Below are positions 13,299 through 23,702 of a DNA stretch of 64,000 bases, one piece after another (within the stretch, counting starts at the first letter, position 1; each line of letters opens with the position of its first letter). A program made the translations under genes and the position numbers. Location of the stretch: the NCBI GenBank assembly GCA_905221605.1, contig CAJNDS010002323.1, forward strand, positions 394,501-458,500, in the 5' to 3' direction. This stretch comes from Symbiodinium natans. Lineage: Eukaryota; Sar; Dinophyceae; Suessiales; Symbiodiniaceae. The notes under the pieces were generated by a model, which did no database searches, was not told where the DNA came from, and was given only the letters and a program-made list of their open reading frames with translations.

Positions 13299-16200
13299 TC
13301 ATTCCTTCTGGCAAACCAACTTGAACTCCTCAAATGAGAGACCTGGCTTGCCGTCCGACTCGTACTGCTTCATGATGTCTTCGATTTGCCAAGGTAGCAT
13401 GAAGACCCCGTTCATGGAAAGACAGGTGGCAAGTTCAGATAGCTCAATCGTGCCGCTGCTGTTCACATCCTCAGCATACTGCCCTGTACGCATGGCTTAG
13501 AGGCCCAGATTGTTAGGGGCATAGGGTCCCGACACACTCTAAACTTCACTAGGCCACAAGAAAAGAACTAATCACTCAAGCGTTCCTTCTGCAGAGTATA
13601 TCCTGAACTCTGAATCTGCAAGATCCGGGGGAGACCCTAGACCCGAATAAGGAGACGATGGGGGGGCCATCAACTTTAGCTTAAACTGCTCGCAGCGTCG
13701 AACTTGTCGAAGACACGCTTGGTTTCCTTGTCCCAATCGAACTCATCCTCTTCCAGGTTGTGAGCTTTCTAGCAAAAAAAGGGGTGACCTTTGGCTCCAA
13801 CGCCTAAGGTTAGAACCCCCAAGGAGGTTGCACTTACTCAAACGCAAGTCCTCGGGGTCGAAGTCATCCGGCTCTGCATCCGGAGCTTCCTCTTCGTAAT
13901 CAACCAACTCCTGATCACGGGCCCTGCACAATTAAAACCACGAAACTTGTCAATTGTAGGTTTTTGGTGCCCTAAAAGATTCAGGTTTGGCTGGACAGCT
14001 TCTGGCCTTTTGGCCGTAAAGGTTTCGGTTTCAGTGGCTTAAGGGCCTTGGCTTCAGCCCAGGTTCTCCCCTCCCCACCTAAATTGATTGGGGGTCCCGG
14101 GAAAAACTTCTTTACTGACGGTCCCAGGTTTGTTTGTTTGGGCGGGGTCCCCCTTATTAAGCCGGGTGCAGCATTAAGCCATGCCTGTTGACTCCAAGAC
14201 TCGGGTTGCGCTGAATCCGCTACGGTGTCGTAGCTGAAATCGTTGCCGTCGTCGTCAGCTGGCGTGAAGTCAGTGTCAGTCAAGCCCGTGATGACATACC
14301 TGGGGTATGGGGCTTAGGATTGAGTGTTTAGGAGCAGCACCCAACTTCCAATATCAAGATGCGCGCATACACGCGCGAAGGAAGCACGCAGAAATACAGA
14401 GTCATGCTGAGTGCGGACACGGTTCTGATCCAAAAAATTGAAGGCGCTATTGGCAATGTAGTCGTATGGCACATATGCATATCCGCGGTCAGCCCAGGAA
14501 GTGCCCCAACTATTCCTGACAATGAAGACCTGCTGGCGATCGTTGTAGCCGACCAGCAGCATGGCATGCAGCCCGTGTTCGGACGACTGTGGATCGCTGG
14601 GGTCTGGTGTGGGGATGAACCCTCCTGGCAAAGGCCGAAAGAAGTGGGAAGTGAGCTTGAGCCCAAAGACGATGGGGTTCCCGGCAGAAAGGGCCGCGCG
14701 CATGGCATCCAGGTCCACCGCAACCTTCTGCGAACTCGCGATTTTGTAGCGCAGGGCTTGGTCGAAACAAGACGGATCAGGTTTGTGGTTCACCCGGTCC
14801 AAGTTGTACGGCCAATTCCTTGATTGCTCGCAACATGGGGGGTTGTGGATGGAAGGGTGAAAGGTTTAAGGCCCGCCAACCAGCACCAAATCACTGACTC
14901 GCCTTAGATTGGCCCCGGGGCCTTCATACCGAAGCCCCCAGCAACCCGCATAGCGGGGATCATCACCCAGGGCACATTCATGGCCTACGCATATGTGATG
15001 TTGAGGGTTCAAATGTAAACTCGCAAGTCCCGACTCCCAAACTTGCTCGCCTGTTTGGTCAACTGTTACTCCCTACTCCCTACAGTACACGGGCTTGGGC
15101 TTGGGGCTAAAGGTCGCTCTGTAGCGTTTTGATTGCCTTGGTTTTGGGGTAGGAATTGGAGCGAACCCTGCGTTCAGATACCAGATAAGAGAAACATGGA
15201 ACACTGGTTTTCTTGCAGCAAGCCTCTCACCTCCCAGGGCACGCCTTTTGCCATGTTCAATCTGGATTTCGTGGGGGGCTGCTGTTTTTGGTGAGTTCTT
15301 GATGGCGTGCTGTGTCACTTCGGGACAAAGCTGCTCAGGTGCTCGAAGCCGAGCTGTTCTCGGCATACGGTGCTGCGCAAGAGTTAATGGCCCAGGGCTC
15401 TGAGCCCATCGCCGCATGGGTCACGATGCCCATGCTGGGTTCTATGCGATCGGCTCGTCACGACATGAACACAGCAGCTCCGGCAGGAAACCGCCAAGCT
15501 CTCCAGCAACTCATTTGTGACCAAGGAGGGATGCATAACGGCATAACTATTGCATGTGGGCGCTTGGCGAGGATTCGCCCCTTAGTGCACTACTACAGAC
15601 TCTACCGATAAGGAGCCTGATTCAAGGAACGCGGAGGAAGGCCATACACCTGATGTTTGCCACAGAGCATGAAACTGAGAGCCATGTATGTTCTCCCTTG
15701 ACTGAGGGACAGCAGAGGAGGCCATGTGTAGCCGCGTAGCCTCATGGGCCATGGACCTTGTGCATGGCAATCACTGGCACTTGGGAACATTTCTGGCCCC
15801 AGTTTTTTCGATCCCAAAGGTAGCACCCACGACACGCGAGCACCAGATACGGTGGCGCTGATCCGCCGGACCATCATGCGGATCTCGTGCAGATTTCCTC
15901 CTCAAGCGTTCGTCGTATTGCCTCCAATTGCTTTGTTTTGATGTGCCCCAAACTTTTGTGGTGATTCATGGCGCTTGCTGACGCCTTGCTTTGTTTGGTT
16001 TGTTGATTCAACTTGTTGATTGAGATCCCTTTCGGCCCATGCGCGCCGCTTTTGGCTTAGGAACCCCGGGCCAACACCTAAACCCAAAAAGCTCACCTCC
16101 ATTCCTCAAGGAGTTCCATAGGAGGGCCCCCCGACACATAACCAACCTAAGGTTTTTCGATGAGGGCTTGCCGTGCAATCCCCTGAGAAATGTCGGGCCA

Positions 16201-17166
16201 GGGTTTTTGCTTGAAAGGTCGTCGCACAACAGACAAGGAGGGCTACACGCGAGATAGGGAACCCTCGGCTCAGGTTAAGTACCCATGAACCTCCGAGTGA
16301 TGCTCTGAACCCTACGGATGGTAAACCGATGTAAACCCTAAGCCCTAAGACCTAAACCCCCAAAACCCCAAAACCCCAAAACCCCAAACCCAATAAGTTC
16401 AGGGTTGTAAACCCTAAATCCTAAACCCCAAAAGCCCTAAACCCTAAAGCCCAACATGTTCAGGGTTGCAAGGTTGAGGGTCTCAGGGGTCGGATGCCCT
16501 AAATGGCAGCTCGAGGGTCTTCTCCAGGCAGGCGCCTTTCATCTCCAAAGCCGTGATGGCACCTGCCAGGGTTTGAACCCTAGACCCGCAACGCTAAACC
16601 CTAAACCCCTAAACCCTAAGTTTTGAGGGTTTAGGGGTGCACAATCTGACAACATTTCGGCCATCCGAGCCTCCCAGAGTCATTCCTTCATCCTGCGGCA
16701 CAATCTTCGGATCCTCACGCGAAGCCCTAGACTTGGGTTTCGCCTGGGTTTTTGGGGGGGCCGGTAGAAGAAACCTGTCAACAGGCTGGACCCCTCTTTG
16801 GCTCAGCCAACTCCTCGCCGAAGATCTGCTGATCCCGCTTCCGACCCACGTAATAAATGAATAGCCGCGAGATGTCATCAGTGGAGTCTCCCCGCTTCAG
16901 CGCCTCGCGCTTGTTGATATACTCATAAGCACCTTGGGGACGAAAAGAGCCCTAAAAGGGTTGATTGCTCATATATTCCTTAATGGGAATTATAGTATAG
17001 GGGTTTATGGTTCATAGACCTTAATTGGAATTAGTAGTATAGCACATACGACCCCAATTTTCGGGTTCATTTGGACCCCAAGGCACCAGCCACGGCATTC
17101 GCGCAGCAGCTGTTGGCCGCCGCCTGGTCCTCCACCGCGGTCATGTACTCGCGCAGGTCCACCTTC
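13299..17166 (-). CDS. Papain-like (C1) cysteine peptidase with C-terminal EF-hand pair, split gene
   Basis: Exons in coding order: 17087-17166; about 16790-16932; 14914-14984; 14432-14818; 14185-14299; 13838-13910; 13700-13764; 13299-13469 (TGA). The first carries VDLREYMTAVEDQ then NSCCANAVAG, placing the oxyanion Gln six residues before the nucleophile Cys as in papain. The second has DISRLFIYYVGRKRD, the third IPAMRVAGGFGMKAP, the fourth NWPYNL, then GLHAMLLVGYN (catalytic His) and VRNSWGTSWADRGYAY (catalytic Asn). After an acidic linker (TDTDFTPADDDGNDFSYD; EEEAPDAEPDDFDPED) come a canonical EF loop, DVNSSGTIELSE, and a weaker one, ESDGKPGLSFEE. Phases match at every junction except exons 2-3, whose donor is unresolved. 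Introns include GT-AG (13765-13837; 16933-17086), GC-AG (13911-14184; 14819-14913) and GA-AG-like (13470-13699; 14300-14431). The role is inferred from the family: proteolysis, possibly Ca2+-tuned. Confidence 0.85.
16975..17050. repeat. Intronic direct repeat with TTATAGTA words
   Basis: Inside the intron that separates the catalytic-Cys exon from the next exon, CCTTAATGGGAATTATAGTATAG recurs as a variant about 50 bp later (near 17019). The same TTATAGTA words mark the small inverted-repeat elements elsewhere in the window. Confidence 0.5.
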
Positions 17167-17271
17167 CTGTTTAGGGTTTGGGGTTTAGGGTTTTGGGTTT
17201 ATGGTTTATTAGGGTTTATGGTTTAGGGTTTAATTAGAGTTTATGGTTTAGGGACCTTCCTTACTGTTGTT

Positions 17272-17358
17272 TAGTAGGGAATGAGGGAATGAGGTACCCT
17301 ATATTCCCCATATATATATATATATGCATATATACCCGTTTACGGGATTCCCTACTAA
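17272..17358. mobile_element. MITE-like inverted-repeat element, AT core
   Basis: The left end TTTAGTAGGGAATGAGG pairs with a right end whose complement is GTTAGTAGGGAATCCC, around a CCCTATATTCCCCATATATAT core. A partial inverse copy lies at about 9285-9343. The element sits in the putative first intron of the peptidase gene (17167-18243). No target-site duplication was established. Confidence 0.55.
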
Positions 17359-17457
17359 CCAACAGTAAGCTTCCTGGAGAGCCAAATACTGTCATTAGCT
17401 TCGTAACGCTTGTCCATCATGCAGCTTATTTGTTTTGGTTTTAGTTGCGGTTCGCTT

Positions 17458-17547
17458 TCTCGCTCTCTCTCTCTCTGACACTCTCTGTCTGTCTGCGTGT
17501 CTCTGTCTGTAACTCTCTCTCTGTGTCTCTGTGTGTGTGTGTGTGCG
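17458..17547. repeat. CT/GT compound microsatellite
   Basis: CTCTCT runs grade into TCTGTCTG and then (GT)n. It lies in the putative first intron of the peptidase gene. Confidence 0.9.
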
Positions 17548-17639
17548 TTAAAACGCGCGTCTACTGTCTATGGAAAAATGTATAGATATAGACATATAAT
17601 ATGGGTTTGTATTTTAATGGGGAGGCACGCGACAGGTGT

Positions 17640-18185
17640 TGGGGTCGGGGTATGTTTCGGGGTATGTTTCGGGGGCATGTTTCGGGCTACTTTACCTGCA
17701 ATTTCGGGGATATGTTACGGTGCCGGTTTTAAACACCCGGACATGTAAACAGACAAACAGGTATTTCATACTACCTCCGTATAGGGCGGCGTCAGGCCCC
17801 CAGCATTTTAAACATCCGGAAACTCCAACCCCTCCACCCCTCCACCCCTCCCCCCCTCCCCACCCCAGGATGGAGTGGAGAGGGAGGGGTGGAGGGGGAG
17901 GGGTGGAGGGTGGAGGGGTGGAGAGGCGGAGGGGTGGAGGGGTGGAGGGGTGGAGGGGTGGAGGGGTGGAGTGGAGGCGGAGGGGTGGAGGGGCGGAGGG
18001 GTGGAGGTGGAGGGGTGGAGGGGTGGAGGGGTGGAGGGGTGGAGGGGTGGAGGGGTGGAGGGGGAGGGGTGGAGGGGTGGGGGGCGGGTGTGGGCTGGTC
18101 TTTCACCTCTCTTACCGTGGCAGGTCGCCACTTATTCAAAAAAGTCACCGTACGTTTCGGGGTATGTTACGGGGTATGTTTCGTG
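17640..18185. repeat. GGAGGGGT minisatellite flanked by TCGGGGTATGTT repeats
   Basis: An array of GGGGTGGA-type octamers fills about 17874-18090, preceded at 17825-17865 by a C-rich stretch (CCCCTCCA) that is its reverse complement, so the block can form a G/C-rich foldback. Short 12-bp repeats of GTATGTTTCGGG type flank it on both sides, at about 17648-17715 and 18149-18182. Frames across it (Trp-Arg-Gly or His-Pro-Ser repeats) are artefacts. The whole array lies in the putative first intron of the peptidase gene. Confidence 0.9.
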
Positions 18186-18243
18186 GGTGTGCGTGCCCTT
18201 CTTAAACAAGAAAAATACAAACCCATTTTTTCTGCATGTAAGC

Positions 18244-18403
18244 TGCACCAAGCGCGGCATCACCTCCGGGTTCAGGTGGAGCTCGTCGGCATACCCCTCG
18301 GCACCTCGCACGACAACGCGTGGAAGGACCGGACACTCCTTAGGCAGCACGGCGCCATCCCGTACCTGGCCGTTGGCAGTCATCGTGCAAGTTGGCACAG
18401 CTC
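18244..18403 (-). CDS. Likely upstream exon of the C1 peptidase gene
   Basis: An AG|G acceptor (18404-18405) opens a 160-nt segment of 52 full codons: VRDGAVLPKECPVLPRVVV, then GYADELHLNPEVMPRLV. A GC-type donor at 18243-18242 leaves two bases that join the catalytic-Cys exon at 17166 in phase, giving EVMPRLVQKVDLREYMT across the junction. Position and phase fit the propeptide or linker before the VDLR motif of the peptidase. A GT donor a little downstream is a second in-phase option. The intron would be about 1.08 kb and hold the microsatellites at 17.3-18.2 kb. The link is an inference. Confidence 0.45.
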
Positions 18404-18565
18404 CTGAAACGCACGTAATTTGAATCGCTCAGAGGCCAACGTAAAGCGGAACGCAAGACGAGCCTGGTAGACGCGGGCCATCGCGAAGCCTGTGCTGTTC
18501 GAACTTTGCGCACGACATCCAACAGTCTGATCGGATGCAAAGATTTATTCTCGTTCAATTCGGGC

Positions 18566-18631
18566 CTGGTGAAAGCTGAAAAGACGCGAAAGCGAATGAG
18601 CCCGAGAGCTTCTCAATACCGCGGACTTCAT
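18566..18631 (-). CDS. Possible first exon with a targeting-like N-terminus
   Basis: ATG at 18629-18631 (minus) begins MKSAVLRSSRAHSLSRLF then SFHQ, exactly 22 codons, ending at CACCAG|GC, a GC-type donor. The Arg/Ser/Leu-rich, acid-free peptide resembles an organelle-targeting presequence or a basic leader. It could start the peptidase gene, or another gene. Between it and 18403 lies another protein-like frame (MARVYQARLAFRFTLASERF, about 18415-18515) whose splice borders I could not settle. Confidence 0.3.
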
Positions 18632-18805
18632 GCCTGCTTTGTCTGCTGCGCTGCCTACTTCACGACCCGGCTGATGAGGTGTCCTGCTATCACACGGGCA
18701 AGTTGATTCCAAACGAAGCCGACTTTTCAGACATCCCGCATCCAGGAAAACAGGTTTCGGTAAAACACTTCCTCTGCCATGTCCTGCTTTCGCCTTAACC
18801 TGGTC

Positions 18806-19074
18806 TTAGGCAGGCGCAGGCTGAGCAGCAGCGGACCAGCCAGTGGCCGTTCTTCGGGCTGGCGCGCCCCGCCGACGACGATCGAAATCAAGGTGTCCGC
18901 GTGCTTCCGGGCGCACTGCCGCGATCAAGTCGTCCACATACACGACGTCCAGAGCCTCCAGACGGGGGTCTTTCAGGCACCGAATAGATGCAAGGAAGGG
19001 AACACCAAGCGCAAGGCGCCTGCCATCGAACAGGGCCGAGCACGCGGCCGCCAAGAGTGTGGCAGGTCGCAGTC
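18806..19074 (-). pseudogene. Open frame with a YVDD motif, possible reverse-transcriptase remnant
   Basis: The minus-strand frame runs ALFDGRRLALGVPFLASIRC, then LKDPRLEALDVVYVDDLIAA and VRPEARGHLDF. YVDD is the catalytic tetrapeptide of many reverse transcriptases, but the flanks do not clearly match either the copia enzyme at the right of this window or a LINE. The frame upstream is broken; a neighbouring frame (QGLDVLVLDCTLAWDRG) is also protein-like, which hints at a frameshift or an exon border. It could be an unrelated protein with a chance motif. Confidence 0.27.
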
Positions 19075-19598
19075 AGTCCACGGTCCCAGGCAAGGGTGCA
19101 GTCGAGGACCAGGACGTCCAGGCCCTGTAGCGCGCCCGAATTTTTTGGGGCAGAAGGCAACAGCTAACTGAGGCCGGGGCGATCTTTTTGACAGTCAAAC
19201 GTTGAAGCCGTCCGAGCTGGAGCCGAAACGCGACCTTCGGAGCGCGCCTGGGACTGAACAACTGACATCTGAACGACAAACACCACATCGGGGGTCCGCC
19301 GGGATGCCCCAGGCTTGCCCTAGAACTTGTAGACTGCATAAGCGATCGTGAATTATGAAACCGCTAACTTCTGAACGCCTCATGAAATACTCGATTTCGT
19401 TGGATCCGTTGGGTTGTATGGCTCTTAATCAGTTCTTCTTTGAAAACTCACGAACAAATAGTTAACATTCCCTCACTCTAATCATTACTTATTTGTTCAA
19501 GTCAAGATTACTGGCCAATTCGTATTTATTTCTGATTCAACAATTATTCATGAATACTTAATAAATTAAAGAGTAACTGCTTAGTGTGAATGTGCGGT

Positions 19599-19938
19599 AG
19601 TAGTACACACACTAATAAAGGAAACCGAACGACATCCTTAAACCGCGCGCGGCTTCCTGCATTTCGACCGGGCTGGGAACCCAGGCTTTCTCCAGGAAAC
19701 CGGACGACATCCACAAGTTGCATGGAGCTTCCTGAGAATTTAACATGTTCCCATACCATGGTAACCGATGAAGGACTCGGGGCTGCTACTATAGCCATGA
19801 TTTCTGGAGAAGCTCCACGCAATTTAAGGATGTCGTCTGGTTTCCTGGAGGAGGCTTAGGTTCCCAGCCTTGTCGAAATGCAGGAAGCCCCAGGCAGTTT
19901 AAGGATGTCGTTCGGTTTCCTTTATTAGTGTGTACTAC
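19599..19938. mobile_element. Foldback element with about 140-bp inverted arms
   Basis: The left arm (about 19599-19737) starts TAGTAGTACACACACTAATA and the right arm (about 19800-19938) is its reverse complement with scattered mismatches; the core between is about 60 bp. Each arm contains a tandem duplication of a roughly 75-bp unit marked GGAAACCGAACGACATCC. There is no coding capacity. The structure fits a non-autonomous foldback or MITE element. I saw no clear target-site duplication. Confidence 0.85.
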
Positions 19939-20028
19939 TCACTTACGAAGCATTATCGACTTGGTCGTTGACAGCCAAAATAGCCATTATGGGGTTGTTA
20001 GATTGTAACCTCAACTCTTCTCCTCGCC

Positions 20029-20583
20029 TGGAGTGCCCAGCCCCTAAGTGTTCGTGGAGTGCCCAACTCTAGAGTGTCCCAAGTGCCCTGCCCCAGAGTC
20101 TGTCTGGAGTGCCCAATTTCGAGTCTTTCTGCAGTGCCCAATTCCAGAGTGTCCCGGAGTGCCCAGCGGCCCAACCCCAGATTTTCCCTGAAGTGCCCAG
20201 AGTCTCCCTGGAGTGCCCAACCCCAGAGTCTTTTGGAGTGCCCAACCCTGAGTCTCCCTGGCGTGCCCAACCCCAAAGTGTTTTTTTGGAGTGCCCAGCC
20301 CCAGAGTCTCCCTGGAGTGCCCAACCCAATCAGAGTCTTCCTGGAGTGCCCAACCATAGATTGTTATTGGAGTGCCCAGTCCCCCGGAGTGCCCAACCCT
20401 ATAGTCTCTTTGAAGTGCCCAACCCTGAGCCTCCCTGAGTGCCCAACCCCAGAGTGTTCGGAGTGCCCAGCCCCAGAGTCTCCCTGGAGTGCCCAACTGC
20501 AGAGTGTCCCTGTCGTTACCCCCAAGTCTCCCTGGAGTGCCCAACCCACAGTGTCCCTGGAGTGCCCAACCCCAGAGTCTCTC
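20029..20583. repeat. GGAGTGCCCA minisatellite, about 26-bp unit
   Basis: Roughly twenty head-to-tail variants of GGAGTGCCCAACCCCAGAGT followed by CTCCCT, with unit lengths of about 18-32 bp. Both strands stay open over long stretches (Gly-Trp-Ala-Leu-Gln or Ser-Leu-Glu-Cys-Pro repeats), a property of the repeat rather than evidence of a gene. Confidence 0.93.
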
Positions 20584-20828
20584 TACCAAGAGGGGGTGGG
20601 GATGTTCGAAGTAAATAACTTATTCTGAATTATTATGAAAGAAATAGTGTGTATTAGGAATAAATTATGCATGAAAAGTTCGAATTTTATTTGATGAGCA
20701 CTTCATTCTTGTCAATCGTTTTCTGAAGTATTTGCGACGATCAATGGCCATAACGACACTTACTAGTTCAATATCTGTAGATCGCGTGCTGCTACTGTCG
20801 ATGAGCCAGGCTTTTCTCTGTCCGTAAG

Positions 20829-21420
<592 letters not shown>

Positions 21421-21739
21421 CTGTGGGTGCGTGCTTCCGAGCACGATCATGGGCTTGCATGCGCATCGGCGTTTAGCTCAGTGCCTTTCTGCGTATGTCA
21501 GTCCGTGCCTGTATCTGTCTATCTATCATTTTTTTTGTCGGTCTCTGTGTGTGCGTGCGATCTATGCTGCCTTGTGTCTCAATTTTCGTCTCGGTCCCTT
21601 TCCGTGTCTGAATCTACGCAAGTGCACGACACCCTTGCAAAACATGCTGCACGAGTAGATGTCCTATGCAAGTTTGCAGCTGTGCCTCATCACAAGCTCA
21701 ACAGAAACACCCTGCACCCGAATTACAGCAAGCAATTGA

Positions 21740-22080
21740 AACCCTAAACCCAGCCTATAAGCCCTAAACCCTTAAACCCGAAACCCTAAGCCCTAGCACC
21801 CCAAACCCTAAACCCTCCAAGCCCTAAACCCTAAACCCTAAACTCTAAACCCTACAAGCCTTAAACCCTAAACCCTCTAAGCCCCCCAAGTGTGCGAGCT
21901 GAGTTTCTCCTTGCTGGAGCCCGAGCTGGGCTTGAACTCAGAAACTTTCAGCGGTTCTGTCTTCTGCTCCACCATCCCAAATGGGGCGAAGGTCTGCCCT
22001 ACTTCAGGCTTGAGGGTTTGGGGTTTCGGGTTCAGGGTTTAGGGTTTAGGGTTTGGGGTTTCGGGGGTTTAGGGCGAGAA
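21740..22080. repeat. Interstitial telomere-like heptamers, both orientations
   Basis: CCCTAAA-type words fill about 21740-21880 and TTTAGGG-type words about 22012-22073, so the two orientations face each other across a short unique stretch (21890-22010). Confidence 0.85.
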
Positions 22081-22214
22081 GTTGAAAACCCGTCAGGCCC
22101 TAAAGTGAAACGCCCACGGAAGCTACTCACAGGATCGTGGGGAGTATGGAGCATAAGGGGGGTTTTGCATTGATATACAAAGATCACACACAAAGTTAAG
22201 GAGGTTAAGGGTTT

Positions 22215-22471
22215 TTGGGCTCAGTCACAAGATCAGCCCAGCTGCCATCTGTGTGTACCCTCTTGTTGCCCAGCCGTCGGCCCCGAAGTTCTGATCGCAG
22301 CGGCGCTCCCGCCACGCAGCAAACATTCCCCATGGCTCCTGCTTCGAGAAGCCCTACAAGCTGCGACCTTGAAGCAGCGCAGCGCTGCGAGAGTTTGCCA
22401 AGGGGTTTCAGGAGGGATTGTGGGCATTCTGGCTCTGGATGCCTCCGGTTGAAATGCGCGAGAAATGCCAA
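22215..22471 (-). CDS. Exon-like segment, possibly starting MGNVCC
   Basis: An AG|G acceptor-like site (22480-22481) precedes a minus-strand frame that reads FLAHFNRRHPEPECPQSLLK, LGKLSQRCAASRSQLVGLLE, AGAMGNVCCVAGAPLRSEL and RRLGNKRVHTDGSWADLV. The internal ATG has a favourable context (GCCATGG), and a protein starting MGNVCC would carry an N-myristoylation plus palmitoylation type signal. Whether translation starts there or upstream is unknown. The 3' border merges with heptamer DNA near 22215. No family recognised. Confidence 0.33.
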
Positions 22472-22481
22472 GAGTCCTCAC

Positions 22482-23511
22482 CACCCTGCTGAAGACCCAG
22501 ATCTTACACCAAATGACTCCACAAGCTTCCCCATAATAATTACCAAGTCTACTCCCTTACTTTATCCCATGGTGGGAATATACTACTACACCGCAACGAG
22601 AGCTGCGGCGAGATTCCGCTTGTTTCAGGGCTTGGGGTTTAAGGGACTCAAGGGCTTGGCAAGTGTAGCTCTCAGAAGCGTAGCACACCCCAAACCTTCA
22701 GGGTTGTTGAGTGCGAAATGGAGCCAATGGAGACACGAGCAAGCCTCCGAGCCCTAAACCCTGAAAACCTTTACACAATACGAAGGTGCAAGTGAAGAGG
22801 AAGAGGAAGCGGGTTCAGGGGTCCAAGCTTTAGGGTGTACCGTGAAACATATGAGCCAACAATCTTCATGTCATTTGCAGGTTAGCATAAAGAGTCTCGC
22901 ACTTCGCACCAAGAACCTATCAAGTAGGTTAGGGTTTAGGGATTAGGGCTTCGACTTTGAGCCGAAGGCGCTTGCGTGGCCGAGGAGCGACGCCGGCGCA
23001 GCGCACCCAAGCATGGGATACAGAGCCTTTGAGGTTCTGTACCTAGAGGGGGTGGGCCCCTAAACACTGCACACCTTAGACCCCAAAGTAAACTCCCTCG
23101 TAGGACTCTCCTTGTGAAACTTCCAGACCCAGTGTCCCTGGTGCGGCAACACTTGCCCAATCGTGGGCCAACTCTTTTCTTTTGCTATGGGGATTGAGCT
23201 AAAGTTACAGGCTTAGGCCCCAGGCCCCCCGTGGTAGCCCGAACTAAGGAATACCTTAGCAGAAACCCGAGACAAGGGCCCAGAGTTCGCATCAGCCTCA
23301 AAGCGGAAGACGAATGCTTCATGCAGGCATGCCATATTGCACAGCCGACTCGCCACTGCATAAGAAGCAACCCTTAACCCCAAAAAGGTTTCGACGGTTA
23401 AGGGCTGTAAAGGTTCTACGGTTAAGGGCTGTAAAGGTTCCTTGGGCGTTTAGGGTGCTTGGGTTAAATTTACTAAACCGAGGGATAGACAAGAAGGGGT
23501 CTTGCATGGGA
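22482..23511. other. Intergenic, sparse heptamers
   Basis: Unique sequence with TTTAGGG words at about 22925-22950 and CCCTAAA words near 22755. GGTTAAGGGCTGTAAAGGTT is tandemly repeated near 23395-23440. No gene supported. Confidence 0.5.
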
Positions 23512-23702
<191 letters not shown>

